The notes beneath the pieces were generated by a model. It searched no databases. It was not told the DNA's origin and was given only the letters and a program-made list of their open reading frames with translations. Shown one piece after another: positions 7,102 to 7,363 of a stretch of DNA of 7,363 nt. How positions within the stretch are numbered: position 1 is the stretch's first letter; each line of letters opens with the position of its first letter. Both the position numbers and the translations under genes were made by a program. Source of the DNA: an uncultured Saprospiraceae bacterium (GTDB lineage: Bacteria > Bacteroidota > Bacteroidia > Chitinophagales > Saprospiraceae); assembly GCA_938039305.1 (NCBI GenBank), contig CALHUZ010000102.1, positions 1 to 7,363 on the forward strand. The letters run 5' to 3'.

Positions 7102-7363
7102 TGTCAAAATTCTACATACCAGTAAAGCAGCGGTTCGCCATGATGGTATTCATCTTACTGATACTGGTAAGCCATCACATAGATACGGTGTATGATCGAA
7201 TTGTAAGCCCATCAGATGAAGAAGAAATCAACATGGTAAAAGACATTTTATCGGAAAATGCTATTCAGAAAGAACAAGAGTATCAGTCTATAAAATCAGC
7301 ACCCGATATTTCTGACCTCCCGATGATCGATCCAAATATCGCAAGTAAAGAAAAGTTAGCTCA
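7101..7363 (+). CDS. ComEA-like helix-hairpin-helix protein, N-terminal part only
   Basis: Translation from ATG at 7101 is open to the window end (87 codons plus two bases). The A of the comEC stop TGA is also the first base of this ATG, which implies translational coupling. The product starts with a short basic segment (K9, R11), then a membrane helix (about 12-24), then an acidic and polar stretch. The last visible residues, IDPNIASKEKLA (76-87), match the lead-in to the HhH domain of Bacteroidota ComEA-like proteins, typically FDPNTAS-x-EEL before the hairpin. The hairpin itself is beyond the edge. Such proteins bind incoming double-stranded DNA on the outer face of the inner membrane and deliver it toward ComEC; the pairing with comEC supports this. 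The call rests on a short motif plus context, and the product length cannot be known here. Confidence 0.72.
   Translation, partial: MSKFYIPVKQRFAMMVFILLILVSHHIDTVYDRIVSPSDEEEINMVKDILSENAIQKEQEYQSIKSAPDISDLPMIDPNIASKEKLA

Overview
The window looks like a chromosomal segment from an AT-rich member of the Bacteroidota, perhaps a Saprospira/Chitinophaga-type lineage. This rests on four observations: starts without recognisable Shine-Dalgarno sequences, a ComEC that lacks the C-terminal metallo-beta-lactamase domain, a ComEA-like protein with an N-terminal membrane segment, and an OmpA-domain gene paired with a membrane-anchored helix-hairpin-helix gene. The assignment is an inference from gene style; no rRNA or marker gene is present.

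Layout. From the left edge to 2876 (minus strand) runs one uninterrupted reading frame of at least 958 codons. It encodes a Dna2-like protein with a PD-(D/E)XK nuclease domain followed by a superfamily 1 helicase, and its C-terminus lies beyond the window edge. A 136-base gap (2877-3012) contains a clear minus-strand rho-independent terminator that closes the next transcription unit, and a small inverted repeat just before the helicase start codon. From 4950 down to 3013 (minus strand) is a two-gene operon: an OmpA-family envelope protein, then, 18 bases later, a membrane-anchored protein with two helix-hairpin-helix repeats. A 327-base divergent intergenic region (4951-5277) holds two inverted repeats and no convincing gene. 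From 5278 to the right edge (plus strand) is a competence operon: comEC, overlapped by one base by the start of a ComEA-like helix-hairpin-helix gene that is cut by the window end.

How the parts relate. ComEC should form the inner-membrane channel for transforming single-stranded DNA, and the ComEA-like protein should bind incoming DNA outside the membrane. The OmpA/HhH operon is read divergently from comEC. Both of its products seem to carry two copies of their signature domain, one clear OmpA domain plus a divergent one, and two HhH modules. Their joint function is unknown to me. The nuclease-helicase is probably a DNA end-processing or repair enzyme and forms a separate transcription unit. 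No mobile element, CRISPR array, tRNA or rRNA was seen. I found no strong case for a wholly new system; the OmpA/HhH pair is the least explained part.
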